This document shows, in pieces, positions 7,694 to 15,923 of a stretch of 64,000 bases of DNA; position 1 is the first letter of the stretch, and every line of letters starts with the position of its first letter. This DNA is from CAWUKT01 sp963923035 (GTDB lineage: Bacteria > Bacteroidota > Bacteroidia > J057 > JADKCL01). Both the position numbers and the translations under genes were made by a program. A model generated the notes under the pieces. The model was not told where the DNA came from and made no database searches. It saw only the letters and a program-made list of their open reading frames with translations. The stretch is from positions 28,400-92,399 of the forward strand of contig CAWUKT010000019.1 of the NCBI GenBank assembly GCA_963923035.1, written 5' to 3'.

Positions 7694-9538
7694 TTACCGT
7701 ACCCGGTCAATTCGATGCCATGGGAGCTTTTTCTCTTTTCCTCCCTTGATGTCCCAGATCAAGATCATTCCTACTGGAGGCAACTCTTCTGGATTACTTC
7801 CAACAGTGTATTGGACCTTCCGGTAACTCATGACCTGTTCATTTCCAATCTTTCGGGGTAGAACAGTGGTCGTTTGAGAATTGTCGCATACAATGAGGTA
7901 AAGCAGCAAGTCGATTTCCTCGCGGCCTATCAATTGCAGCTCCACCATGTATTGGCCTTCCCGTTCGTTGAAACGAACCCGAATTTCAAAACTGGAGGCT
8001 TCCAAAGGAATAGAAATATGACTTTGGGTTTTTAAGAACTCGAAAAACAGGCTTTCCAGATTCTGACCATTCTGCTCCTTTACCAAGTTAATTGCGGCAT
8101 AGGAAGTGTTCTTGAATTCCTTTGATTCCAGGTCCAGATTGGGTAAGTAATTTGCTACATACTCAAACTTTTCCGCGGACCCAGTATACAATCTGGAGCG
8201 CCAGGAAAAGGGCTGGCAGGCCATGGCAACGGGGACATAGGCAATGGTATTCCCCTCAAATCCTGTCTCCTCATTCGTATTATCTTGATCCGTATCTGTC
8301 TCTGGCTTTTTCTTTTCCTCTTTTTGTTCTTCTTCTATTCCTGTATTGTCCTCTTCTTCGAATTCTTCCGAATCCTTTTTATCCTCCTCATCCTCCCCAG
8401 GTGATGTAACATTAGTGACTTCTATCTCCTCCAATTCAAGGTTTTGGGACTGTCCAAGCAGATATAACAGGTTGGGATCGCTGTCATAGGGCTGGCTCTT
8501 CAACAAATCTTTCAGCTCCTGCTGAATTCTTGGACTTCCGAACTCCCCAGGATTCACTTTGTATTGAAGAACCAACCAATTCCGCTGTACCATTTGATTT
8601 TGGGGATCTGAGGAATGGGCCTGATCAAAGTAATTCAAGGCTGTTTCCCATCTCTCCAATTTGGCGGAAAGGGTTCCCAACAATTGGAACAATTCAGTGA
8701 AGTTTTCCTGGTAGTTGTTCCCAGTCGCACGCAGTTGCTCTTCCTCGATCTTTTTCAGGCTTTGAATGACCTGTTCCAGATCCTCCAAGCCATTCTTCCC
8801 CTTTCTGTACTCCAACAAGGCAAGGATAATATCCGCCAGAAATTTACCCGATTGAGGGATATTCTTAATGGAAAAATTTTGTGGCTTCTCTATCCAAAGG
8901 GACTCGCTCAGGCGCAGGGTATCCTGATAGGGACGGTACCGGGAGAGGTTGATGATGCAGGACCAATAATCCTCCTCCACATAGTACCCCCCGTATACCA
9001 AGAGACCTTCTTCCAAACAGTTGTCTTTCAGGACCTTTTCAATCTCATTCTCATTCGCTGTCTCCTTGATCTTTGTTTCCATAACTTCCAACCCCACAGG
9101 AGGCGATAGTGTATCCACTTTTGCCCGGGTCAAATTCATGAAAACGTTGGAGGAAAGTGGGTCGTCAGGACGAGAAGTAAATCTGGAAAGGACCACCTGA
9201 AAATCGTCACAATGATCTAGCGTGCTCAGTTCCTCAACTTCCTCTATCGCTGCTTTGACGGTGGGACGCAATCCTACATAGAAAAAAAGTAGGGTGCATA
9301 CGATCGCCAAACCTAAAAATACTCTACGGCGAATTTTATGTTTTTCCCATCTCTTCAGAAAAGATAGTCCCACGAAAACAACTCCCAGGATAGCTGAGAA
9401 GACTAAAATAAGTGTTTCCAGGGCCGATTTTTCTTCAAACAACCAAGAGGAAATTCCATACACCACCGCTGCAATCAGGGGATAGATGATAATTTCCCGC
9501 TCTTTCTCCCACCTTGAATTACCAGTTGGGTTGGTCAT
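7694..9538 (-). CDS. Uncharacterised three-helix membrane protein with TPR-like region
   Basis: I do not recognise this 614-residue protein. Residues about 19-34, 40-60 and 72-90 are hydrophobic helices, so the N terminus is embedded in the inner membrane. A long soluble part follows with a helical, TPR-like stretch (about 270-350: ERWETALNYFDQAHSSDPQN). A highly acidic low-complexity linker (about 380-440, rich in Glu/Asp/Lys) leads to a beta-rich C-terminal domain that ends in WDIKGGKEKKLPW. Its codons are visibly AT-richer than those of the neighbours, which fits recent transfer or relaxed composition. It converges on the FAD oxidase gene with a 12-base gap and no terminator in between. 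The membrane/TPR/beta layout could suit an adaptor or sensor; that is inference only. Confidence 0.65.
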   Translation of the reverse strand: MTNPTGNSRWEKEREIIIYPLIAAVVYGISSWLFEEKSALETLILVFSAILGVVFVGLSFLKRWEKHKIRRRVFLGLAIVCTLLFFYVGLRPTVKAAIEEVEELSTLDHCDDFQVVLSRFTSRPDDPLSSNVFMNLTRAKVDTLSPPVGLEVMETKIKETANENEIEKVLKDNCLEEGLLVYGGYYVEEDYWSCIINLSRYRPYQDTLRLSESLWIEKPQNFSIKNIPQSGKFLADIILALLEYRKGKNGLEDLEQVIQSLKKIEEEQLRATGNNYQENFTELFQLLGTLSAKLERWETALNYFDQAHSSDPQNQMVQRNWLVLQYKVNPGEFGSPRIQQELKDLLKSQPYDSDPNLLYLLGQSQNLELEEIEVTNVTSPGEDEEDKKDSEEFEEEDNTGIEEEQKEEKKKPETDTDQDNTNEETGFEGNTIAYVPVAMACQPFSWRSRLYTGSAEKFEYVANYLPNLDLESKEFKNTSYAAINLVKEQNGQNLESLFFEFLKTQSHISIPLEASSFEIRVRFNEREGQYMVELQLIGREEIDLLLYLIVCDNSQTTTVLPRKIGNEQVMSYRKVQYTVGSNPEELPPVGMILIWDIKGGKEKKLPWHRIDRVR

Positions 9539-9636
9539 AACGCAATTCGATTGTTAAACTTCCAATATGGAGTCTTCAATCAATTTGCCAAAATTCTTTC
9601 AATTAATTAAACGGGATGAGATCGAAAACCTAGCGT

Positions 9637-10278
9637 CTAAGGCAGCTCCGCCCAATTCACCCACCCCATGACCTGGTCCGGATTCAGGAAGGTTTCCTGA
9701 CCGGTCGCTGAGACGGACACGAAATAGCGATAGTCGTAGGTGAAATGGATCTGCGCGAGTTGGCGGTTCTGGTTGTAGGTTTCCCACCCAATGAAGGCTT
9801 CGGCCCGGTCCGGGCCTTCCAACTCCAATTTCTGGTCGGTCACCCCATCAATTTCGTAGCCATTCGCCAGCTGGTAGCGTTGCAGAACGACTTCGAAGAA
9901 GTCGGGATTGGCGACGTAGTCACCCGCGATAAATTCGATGTAATCGTTGCCGTCTTCTTCGAAGAAGACCTTGGTGCCTTCGGAGAAGGTGAAGGTGCGG
10001 GTCACAAAGCGTTCGGCGCGGTCCACCTCCCGGATATACCCGGACAGGCTGTCCGGGACCAGGTTACGCAGGCGTTCGGGATCGATCGCCACGGTATCCC
10101 CGGCCGCCATGCGACGGCCCACCAAGGTATCAAATGCGGCGAAAATATCCGCCGGAAGGGTATCGATGACCATTTCGGGGATTTCCTGGGTCGGTTCTTC
10201 TACTTCCGCATACTCTCCACTCCCGCAGCCCATTGCCACGAGCGCCAGGACTCCCCAAAGCCAGCCCCACTTAACCAT
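9637..10278 (-). CDS. Hypothetical lipoprotein downstream of bioB
   Basis: A 213-residue protein with an SPII signal (lipobox VAMGC at 14-18), an acidic linker, and a mixed alpha/beta body with no family I can name. Its start codon overlaps the end of bioB by eight bases (10271-10278), so the two are translationally coupled and share a transcript. Nothing in the sequence links it chemically to biotin; the overlap may simply reflect compact operon packing. The gene ends 98 bases before the start of the minus-strand membrane-protein gene. Confidence 0.7.
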   Translation of the reverse strand: MVKWGWLWGVLALVAMGCGSGEYAEVEEPTQEIPEMVIDTLPADIFAAFDTLVGRRMAAGDTVAIDPERLRNLVPDSLSGYIREVDRAERFVTRTFTFSEGTKVFFEEDGNDYIEFIAGDYVANPDFFEVVLQRYQLANGYEIDGVTDQKLELEGPDRAEAFIGWETYNQNRQLAQIHFTYDYRYFVSVSATGQETFLNPDQVMGWVNWAELP

Positions 10279-11251
10279 TGACCGGGGCCTTTTCAGGAGC
10301 GTTTTCGGCCGGCATCGGACGCAAACCCAGGAGGTTGAACATCACCTCGTCGCGGGGAACGCCGTTGTTGGGAGTGGTCAAGAGCTTGTCGCCCGCAAAG
10401 ATGGCATTCGCTCCAGCCATGAACAGGAAGGCCTGCTCGACCTCGCTCATGCGAATCCGGCCGGCGCTCAGACGCACCCGGGCTTGCGGCATGGTGATCC
10501 GCGCAGTCGCGACCATTCGGACCATTTCCCAGATTTCGACCATTGGTTGGGATTCAAGCGGAGTTCCTTCGACCGGTACGAGGGCATTCACCGGAACCGA
10601 TTCCGGATGCTCAGGCAGCGTGGCCAATGTGAATAACATATCGACCCGGTCCTCCATGGTTTCCCCCATTCCAATGATGCCGCCGCTACAAACATGCACG
10701 CCGGCATTGCGCACATTGGCGAGAGTTTCCAGCCGATCCGCATACTTACGGGTCGTAATGATATCGTCGTAGAATTCTTCGGAAGTGTCGAGGTTGTGGT
10801 TGTAGGCGTGGAGGCCGGCTTCTTTCATCCGCTTCGCTTGCTCCTCGGTCAGCATTCCCATCGTCGCGCAAACTTCCATGCCCATCTGATTCACACCACT
10901 GATCATGTCCAGTACCTTGTCAAAATCGCGGTTGTCCCGGACTTCGCGCCAGGCAGCGCCCATGCAAAAACGGGTGGAGCCTGCATCCCGGGCTTCCCGG
11001 GCCCGTTCGAGGACCGTATCCACGTCCATCAATTTGTGGACCTTCACATCCGTGTGGTAGCGGGCTGCCTGCGGACAATAGGCACAGTCCTCCGGACAGC
11101 CTCCGGTCTTGACACTCAGAAGGGTACAGACCTGAACCTCAGAGGAAGTATTGTACTCCCGGTGGACCGTAGCGGCCCGGTAGACCAATTCCAACAAGGG
11201 GCTATTGTAAATTTCCGCGATTTCTTCGCGGCTCCAATCGTTGCGGATCAT
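10271..11251 (-). CDS. bioB: Biotin synthase
   Basis: A 326-residue radical-SAM enzyme that inserts sulfur into dethiobiotin, the last step of biotin synthesis in the cytoplasm. The radical-SAM cysteines are Cys52, Cys56 and Cys59 (GGCPEDCAYCPQAARY). Further family motifs are seen: FCMGAAWR (ligand Cys of the second cluster), GVHVCSGGIIGMGE, and NALVPVEGTPL. Length matches family norms. No other bio gene is adjacent, although a BioD-like ATPase occurs at 50274. It has its own promoter (11277-11306) and is followed in overlap by a lipoprotein gene. Confidence 0.96.
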   Translation of the reverse strand: MIRNDWSREEIAEIYNSPLLELVYRAATVHREYNTSSEVQVCTLLSVKTGGCPEDCAYCPQAARYHTDVKVHKLMDVDTVLERAREARDAGSTRFCMGAAWREVRDNRDFDKVLDMISGVNQMGMEVCATMGMLTEEQAKRMKEAGLHAYNHNLDTSEEFYDDIITTRKYADRLETLANVRNAGVHVCSGGIIGMGETMEDRVDMLFTLATLPEHPESVPVNALVPVEGTPLESQPMVEIWEMVRMVATARITMPQARVRLSAGRIRMSEVEQAFLFMAGANAIFAGDKLLTTPNNGVPRDEVMFNLLGLRPMPAENAPEKAPVNG

Positions 11252-11276
11252 AGGCGGATATAATTCTTGGTGGGGA

Positions 11277-11306
11277 CAAAGTTAATGGCCTCTGGGAAAT
11301 GCGCAA
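11277..11306 (-). promoter_or_regulatory. Promoter of bioB (TTG-N19-TAACTTTG)
   Basis: On the minus strand TTG (plus 11304-11306) is followed after 19 nt by TAACTTTG (plus 11277-11284), an exact match to the Bacteroidota consensus at standard spacing. It leaves a leader of roughly 20 nt before the bioB ATG and shows that bioB need not be read from the DUF2723 gene upstream. No BirA-type operator was recognised. Confidence 0.65.
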
Positions 11307-11316
11307 GGCGAGATTC

Positions 11317-13212
11317 TCAGATGTTATCCAGAGTGGCAGGGAGGGGACGGTTCGGTGCAATGCGCAACAGCTTGTCCCTCAAAACGCGGGCTTGCTCCGT
11401 TTTGCCCAGAACCAATTCGTATACAGCCCGTTGCGCGATGATGCTCGCCCAGGATTCGATGAGGAGCTCTTCTTCAGGCTCGCTGGGCGTTCGCGGCAAT
11501 CGAATTTCCTGTTCGAATTCAGGCAGTGGATAATAGGTTCCCAGGTTCCCCCGGGGAACGATGCGGAGGAAAAAAGCCTCGGGCACACAAGAGATTTCCT
11601 CGGGCATCACGAGACCATCGGCGTTCATGGTTCCGGGGAAGACTTGGAATCCCATGTACACGGGCCGTTGCCGGTATTCCGCCAGGATTTGGTAGTAAAT
11701 GCGTACAAGGCCCTGGCCGAGTTTGGCGGGATTGACCTGGCCTTCCAGGTCAAATTCTCCGATGATGGCATCCCATTCGTTCAGGTAGGGTTGCAAGCGC
11801 TGGGCCGTCTCGGGCATATTTGCTTTGATGTGCTCCGGGTACCAGTGCCGGTCGTGGAGCATTTGGTACTCGATGATGTCGACGTCCGTCCGGACATCCT
11901 CACATTCCTGGAGGTAATAGGCCTGGGAAACAAAGCTGTCCCAGGTCTTGGAGATGACGATGGCGTCCTCGGGAAGGCTCTGCAAGGCCGCCCGGGCATA
12001 GTCCTCGTAGTACCAAACACCTCGTTGGCTCACCTTGGGATAGTTCACGACGAGGGGGAGCAGAATGACAATGGCCGAGACGACGGGAAGAATGGGCTGG
12101 GCCGCGTTGGGAATTTTTGCTTTGATCCAGATGAACCGGACGCCCAAGGCCGCAAAAAAGCTCAGGGCAATCAGGGTCGGGAGGAAATAGGGTTCGAGGT
12201 CTTTGATGTTGTAATTGGCGGAGTAAAGGGTATTGAGGAGGATGAGTAGGGTCAGGGAAATGGTCACCTGCCGCCGCATTTTCCAACCGTAATACCACCC
12301 AAACGGCACCAACACGAGCCCCGCAATCACAAACTCCCAGGGGAGATTGTTCAAAAACCCTTTCATCTGGGTCATAAAAGCCTCTTTTCCCGTAAACATC
12401 CACACCGAAAACTGGCGTCCACTGACGTGGTGCCAAAACTCGGGCCAAGACTCCGGATTCCCCCAGTTCAGATGGGGATCGGCACCAGCCCGCAAGGGCA
12501 ACCAAAGGTATTGCAACGCCAACAGCGGGATGAAAATGGCCAGCATCAAGCCGAGTCGTCGAAATGCCCCCGCTCCAAATCGATTCTTGGCGAAGAACAA
12601 CCACGCTACCGCGGGCAAAATCGTGAAGAACGTGAGGTGATTCGCGAATCCAAGGGCCATTCCCCCGGCCAACCACAGCCAGGGCCGGGTCGCGTCGTCG
12701 GGAGCATACCAAGCTCGCAGGAGCAGGTATAGGTTGAGGCAGACGAGGAGAATATGAAGCGAATAAACCTCTACAGAAGTGCTTTGGAACCAGAAGGTCT
12801 GGGAAAAGGCCAACAACAGACTTCCGGTCAAAATGGCGAAGAAGTGCACGCGTTGGACCAGGGCTGCGCCACCGTCCTCAGCGCCTTTGATGCGGGTCCG
12901 CCAATTGTCGAAGAAGAGTTGGAGGGAGCGGGCAAAGAAAAAGACGCCCCCCGCGACAAATAAGAGGCACAGGAAATTGAGCTGGAGGGCCGGTTTGACG
13001 ATGGGAATGCGGGTCCACAGCCACCCGATGAGGGTGAACAGGGGGTACCCCGTGGGGTGGGCGACGCCTCCGGTATACGCGACGGCGGCCAATTCGCCCG
13101 AATCGGTATGGCTGATTGTCGGGGCAATGGTGGTCGTGTAGACAGCCGCCGCCAGGATGGCGGAGATCCAAGGCAATTGTCCGTACTGGGTTTGGATGAG
13201 GTTGCGCGCCAT
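11317..13212 (-). CDS. DUF2723-family membrane protein (O-mannosyltransferase-like fold)
   Basis: A 631-residue multi-pass inner-membrane protein. The N-terminal DUF2723 domain is clear: SHTDSGELAAVAYTGGVAHPTGYPLF with the acidic Asp-Ser-Gly-Glu and the HPTGYPL loop, related to the GT-C protein O-mannosyltransferase fold. About ten hydrophobic helices run to residue 420; a soluble C-terminal part follows (EDAIVISKTWDSFVSQAYYLQ and onward). Members are common in Bacteroidota, where they are linked to general protein O-glycosylation and surface sugars; the donor and acceptor here are unknown. It is on the short side, as many relatives reach about 1,000 residues. It precedes bioB on the same strand with a 65-base gap containing the bioB promoter. 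Confidence 0.85.
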   Translation of the reverse strand: MARNLIQTQYGQLPWISAILAAAVYTTTIAPTISHTDSGELAAVAYTGGVAHPTGYPLFTLIGWLWTRIPIVKPALQLNFLCLLFVAGGVFFFARSLQLFFDNWRTRIKGAEDGGAALVQRVHFFAILTGSLLLAFSQTFWFQSTSVEVYSLHILLVCLNLYLLLRAWYAPDDATRPWLWLAGGMALGFANHLTFFTILPAVAWLFFAKNRFGAGAFRRLGLMLAIFIPLLALQYLWLPLRAGADPHLNWGNPESWPEFWHHVSGRQFSVWMFTGKEAFMTQMKGFLNNLPWEFVIAGLVLVPFGWYYGWKMRRQVTISLTLLILLNTLYSANYNIKDLEPYFLPTLIALSFFAALGVRFIWIKAKIPNAAQPILPVVSAIVILLPLVVNYPKVSQRGVWYYEDYARAALQSLPEDAIVISKTWDSFVSQAYYLQECEDVRTDVDIIEYQMLHDRHWYPEHIKANMPETAQRLQPYLNEWDAIIGEFDLEGQVNPAKLGQGLVRIYYQILAEYRQRPVYMGFQVFPGTMNADGLVMPEEISCVPEAFFLRIVPRGNLGTYYPLPEFEQEIRLPRTPSEPEEELLIESWASIIAQRAVYELVLGKTEQARVLRDKLLRIAPNRPLPATLDNI

Positions 13213-13248
13213 GCGGCAAATATAGGAAGTTTGGGGAAGGGGTGGGCA

Positions 13249-14340
13249 TTAGATGGTGATGGGCAGCAAAGTTGGCTCACTCAGCAGATTCACCAGAGGG
13301 GTATTCACAAAGTAGCGGTATTTGCCCATACTCCTTTTTTCCACCAATCCATCTTCCGCCAACCGATTTAAATATCCCGATGCAGTTGGCCGACTGATTT
13401 GCAAATCCTCCATAAGGAATTCAATCTTGGTATATGGATGCTTGAACAGGTTATTTAGGAGGTCTTGGCTGTAAAACTTATATGTTTGGCGGATGACGTT
13501 TTTGTAGGTCATCATCATCCCCCGAATTTCCCGAATGAGGTAGATGGTATACACCGCCGTCTGCTCCATGGCATCCAACATGAACATGATCCAGCTTTCC
13601 CAGTCTCCCTCGTCCCGCACGCGCTGGATACGCTTATAATATTCACCTTTGTTTTGGTTGATATAACGACTCAGGTACAAAACCGGAATGGACAGGATAT
13701 TTTTGAGAATCAGAAAGAGAACGTTCACAATCCGCCCCGTCCTACCATTGCCGTCGAAAAATGGATGAATGCTCTCGAACTGAAAGTGGACAATGGCCAC
13801 TTTGACCACTTCATCTACATCCGACATCGAATCGTCATTGATATAATTGACCAGATTCACCATGAGGTCCAAAATCTCCTCTGGATGTTGAGGAGGAGTA
13901 TATACAATCTCTTTGGTCGCCTGATTGCGAAGGGCAGTTCCGGGAATTTTTCGGAGACCAGCTTTATTTTGCTCCAGACAACTCTGTATCTCGACAATGT
14001 GGTTCAAGGTCAGAATCCCATTCTTTCCTACTCGTTGAAATCCACGTTTTAAAGCACTGGTATAATTTTGCACCTCCTTGGCAGCAACAGATTGCTCCTT
14101 TACCATCTCTAAACCAGCCCGATACAGTTCGTCGTGGGTCGTCACAATATTCTCAACTTCCGAACTGTCCTTGGCCTCCTGAATGGACAGGGTATTCAAC
14201 AGAATGCCTTGATTGGGGATGGTTTCGGCTATGCCTTTCAGCTCTGCCAGGTAACGGTGTACACGTGTCGCCTTTTTGAGGATCGACTTGGTTTCAACAT
14301 CAATGGTAAGAGGTAGTGGGGTCGGCTTCCAATCCTGCAT
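13249..14340 (-). CDS. Fic family protein with N-terminal autoinhibitory motif
   Basis: A 363-residue Fic protein, an enzyme family that transfers AMP (or other nucleotide groups) to target hydroxyls. The active-site loop HPFFDGNGRTGR (residues 192-203) is canonical, with catalytic His192. An N-terminal inhibitory helix has SSEVEN (59-64), matching (S/T)xxxE(G/N), so this is a class II Fic that restrains itself. The C terminus is a winged-helix domain (DLQISRPTASGYLNRLAEDG), suggesting DNA binding or self-regulation. The start at 14340 is chosen because AAGGAG lies nine bases before it; the frame is open to 14391. No antitoxin gene is adjacent. The 500-base region upstream holds an array of palindromic repeats (14465-14839). 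The gene is AT-richer than its neighbours. Confidence 0.92.
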   Translation of the reverse strand: MQDWKPTPLPLTIDVETKSILKKATRVHRYLAELKGIAETIPNQGILLNTLSIQEAKDSSEVENIVTTHDELYRAGLEMVKEQSVAAKEVQNYTSALKRGFQRVGKNGILTLNHIVEIQSCLEQNKAGLRKIPGTALRNQATKEIVYTPPQHPEEILDLMVNLVNYINDDSMSDVDEVVKVAIVHFQFESIHPFFDGNGRTGRIVNVLFLILKNILSIPVLYLSRYINQNKGEYYKRIQRVRDEGDWESWIMFMLDAMEQTAVYTIYLIREIRGMMMTYKNVIRQTYKFYSQDLLNNLFKHPYTKIEFLMEDLQISRPTASGYLNRLAEDGLVEKRSMGKYRYFVNTPLVNLLSEPTLLPITI

Positions 14341-14464
14341 CTTCATCATCTCCTTCTTGTTTTTTGAGCCTTTTGAATAGGAATACAGCAAAGAACGGGA
14401 AAAATATTGGAATACAGAAGACTCGTGGCAAAAAAAGAGCGGAATCTTAATGTGAAAAGAAGAT

Positions 14465-14839
14465 CATGAAAAGGAAATCCCTATTTGCTTAATCCATCCT
14501 TGGAGTCAACAAAAGGAAAAGCCCGCATTCTTTATACGTTCGCAAACTCATGAAAAGAAAATGGGGTTTTCTTTCCATATTATAATTTCATGATAAGCAA
14601 GTCTCCAATTACCTTATACGTCCTTGGCTTCATGCAAAGAAAATCCATTTTTCTTTATATATGTGGGTACTCATAATAAGCAAACTGGACTTTGCTTATC
14701 ATGTCCGTGATCCCACAACAAGAAAACCCTATTTCCTTTTATACGTCCGCGATCCCACAACAAGAAAACCCCATTTCCTTTCACACATCCGCATTCCCAT
14801 GAAAAGAAAACGTCCATTTTTTTCCACGACATCTCTCCT
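14465..14839. repeat. Tandem array of nine palindromic repeats, period about 42 bp
   Basis: Nine units start at 14465, 14507, 14549, 14589, 14631, 14672, 14714, 14756 and 14798, spaced 42, 42, 40, 42, 41, 42, 42 and 42 bp; a poorer unit may begin near 14424. Each unit reads roughly CATGAAAAGAAAA, a 4-6 nt C-rich centre, TTTTCTTT, then an ATACGTCCGCGATCC-like spacer. The A-rich and T-rich arms form a short hairpin. Units 3 and 5 pair AAAGAAAA with TTTTCTTT, while unit 6 pairs ATAAGCAAA with TTTGCTTAT, a compensated change. The array fills the gap between the end of terC and the start of fic, both on the minus strand. The last unit abuts the terC stop. Confidence 0.8.
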
Positions 14840-15814
14840 CTACTCCTCCTCTTCCACCTGCTTTTCCATTTCTTCCAGCTCCTCTTCCTCCTCGTCGATC
14901 CGCTTGTTCAGGAGGGAGACCAGCACCCCGAGCACCAGACTCACGCCAATGAACGTCAGGGAGAACCACTCGGGAAAATGTACGAAATGAATGGTGATCA
15001 GCTTCAGGGAAACGAAGACCAGGATGGCGAAGACGCTGTACTTGAGGTAGGCGAATTTCTCGAGCATGCTGGCCAGGAAGAAGTACAGCGAGCGCAGGCC
15101 CAGGATCGCGAAGATGTTCGAGGAGAAGACGAGGAAGGGATCGGTGGTGACGGACAAGATCGCCGGGATCGAATCCAAGGCAAACAACAGATCGGTCAAT
15201 TCAATCATGATCAGGGCCGCGAACAGCGGGGTCGCCATGCGCACGCCCTGGCGCACGATGAAAAATTTCTCCCCGTCCAACTCCTCCGAAATACGGAGGA
15301 ATTTACTCAGGCGGGTCGTCCCTTTCGGCGCTTCCTCCTCCTTCTTGACCAGCATCCGAAATGCCGTAAACAGCAAAAACGCACCGAAGATATACGTCAT
15401 CCAGCTGATCTTCTCGATCAGGACCACGCCCACGCCGATCATCACCCCGCGGAAGACAATCGCCCCGATGATCCCCCAAAACAGGGCCCTTTGCTGGTAT
15501 TTCAGCGGAATGCTGAAGGAAGCGAAGATCATCGCGATCACAAACAGGTTGTCGACGGAGAGGGACAATTCGATGAGGTAACCGGTGATGTACTTGAACA
15601 CGGCGTCCTCGGCGTCCACCGTATGCGGATTGGACATCCAGCCCTTCTGGTAGATGAGGTAGACAGCAAAGGAAAATGCCCCCGCGATGGAAATCCAAAA
15701 GACGGTCTCAATCGCCGCCCGGCGATTGCTGGGAGCGTGGCCCTTCCGGTGGAAGACCAGCAGGTCCAGGGCCAGCAATACGAGGATGAACGTGATGAGT
15801 ATGAACCAAACCAT
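14840..15814 (-). CDS. TerC/Alx-family membrane protein
   Basis: A 324-residue integral membrane protein of the TerC family, nearest the Alx branch (manganese export and redox/pH-linked control in enteric bacteria). Eight or nine hydrophobic helices are visible. The two signature acidic metal-site motifs are present: ELSLSVDNLFVIAMIF (Asp in the SVDN loop) and IELTDLLFALDSIPAILSVT. It ends in a strongly acidic tail with many Glu. Function as a metal-ion exporter is inferred from the family. It is transcribed away from the TSUP gene; the 109-base spacer between them carries both starts. The array of 42-bp palindromes begins at its stop codon. Confidence 0.9.
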   Translation of the reverse strand: MVWFILITFILVLLALDLLVFHRKGHAPSNRRAAIETVFWISIAGAFSFAVYLIYQKGWMSNPHTVDAEDAVFKYITGYLIELSLSVDNLFVIAMIFASFSIPLKYQQRALFWGIIGAIVFRGVMIGVGVVLIEKISWMTYIFGAFLLFTAFRMLVKKEEEAPKGTTRLSKFLRISEELDGEKFFIVRQGVRMATPLFAALIMIELTDLLFALDSIPAILSVTTDPFLVFSSNIFAILGLRSLYFFLASMLEKFAYLKYSVFAILVFVSLKLITIHFVHFPEWFSLTFIGVSLVLGVLVSLLNKRIDEEEEELEEMEKQVEEEE

Positions 15815-15904
15815 AATTCGAATTTGCGAAAATCTACGGCATCTGAGCCAGGGACCAGAAGAATATGATAAATCTTATCCATGCAGGTGATTTCAACTGG
15901 AAAA

Positions 15905-15923
15905 GCTGCTAATTTCAAGCAGC
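15905..15923 (+). promoter_or_regulatory. Small hairpin abutting the TSUP start codon
   Basis: GCTGCT (15905-15910) and AGCAGC (15918-15923) form a 6-bp stem with a 7-nt loop that ends at the base before the ATG at 15924. In an mRNA it would occlude the ribosome-binding region. It might be a translation control or a DNA-binding site; it could be chance. Confidence 0.3.

Noticed and set aside
14465..14839. CRISPR array
   Set aside because: Repeat units are imperfect, spacers are only about 15 bp and similar to each other, and no cas gene is nearby.
14661..14990. Open plus-strand frame coding a repeated VRDPTTRKPHFL-like peptide
   Set aside because: The 14-residue repeat follows from the 42-bp DNA period. 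The array has steps of 40 and 41 bp that break the frame, and the end overlaps terC in antisense.
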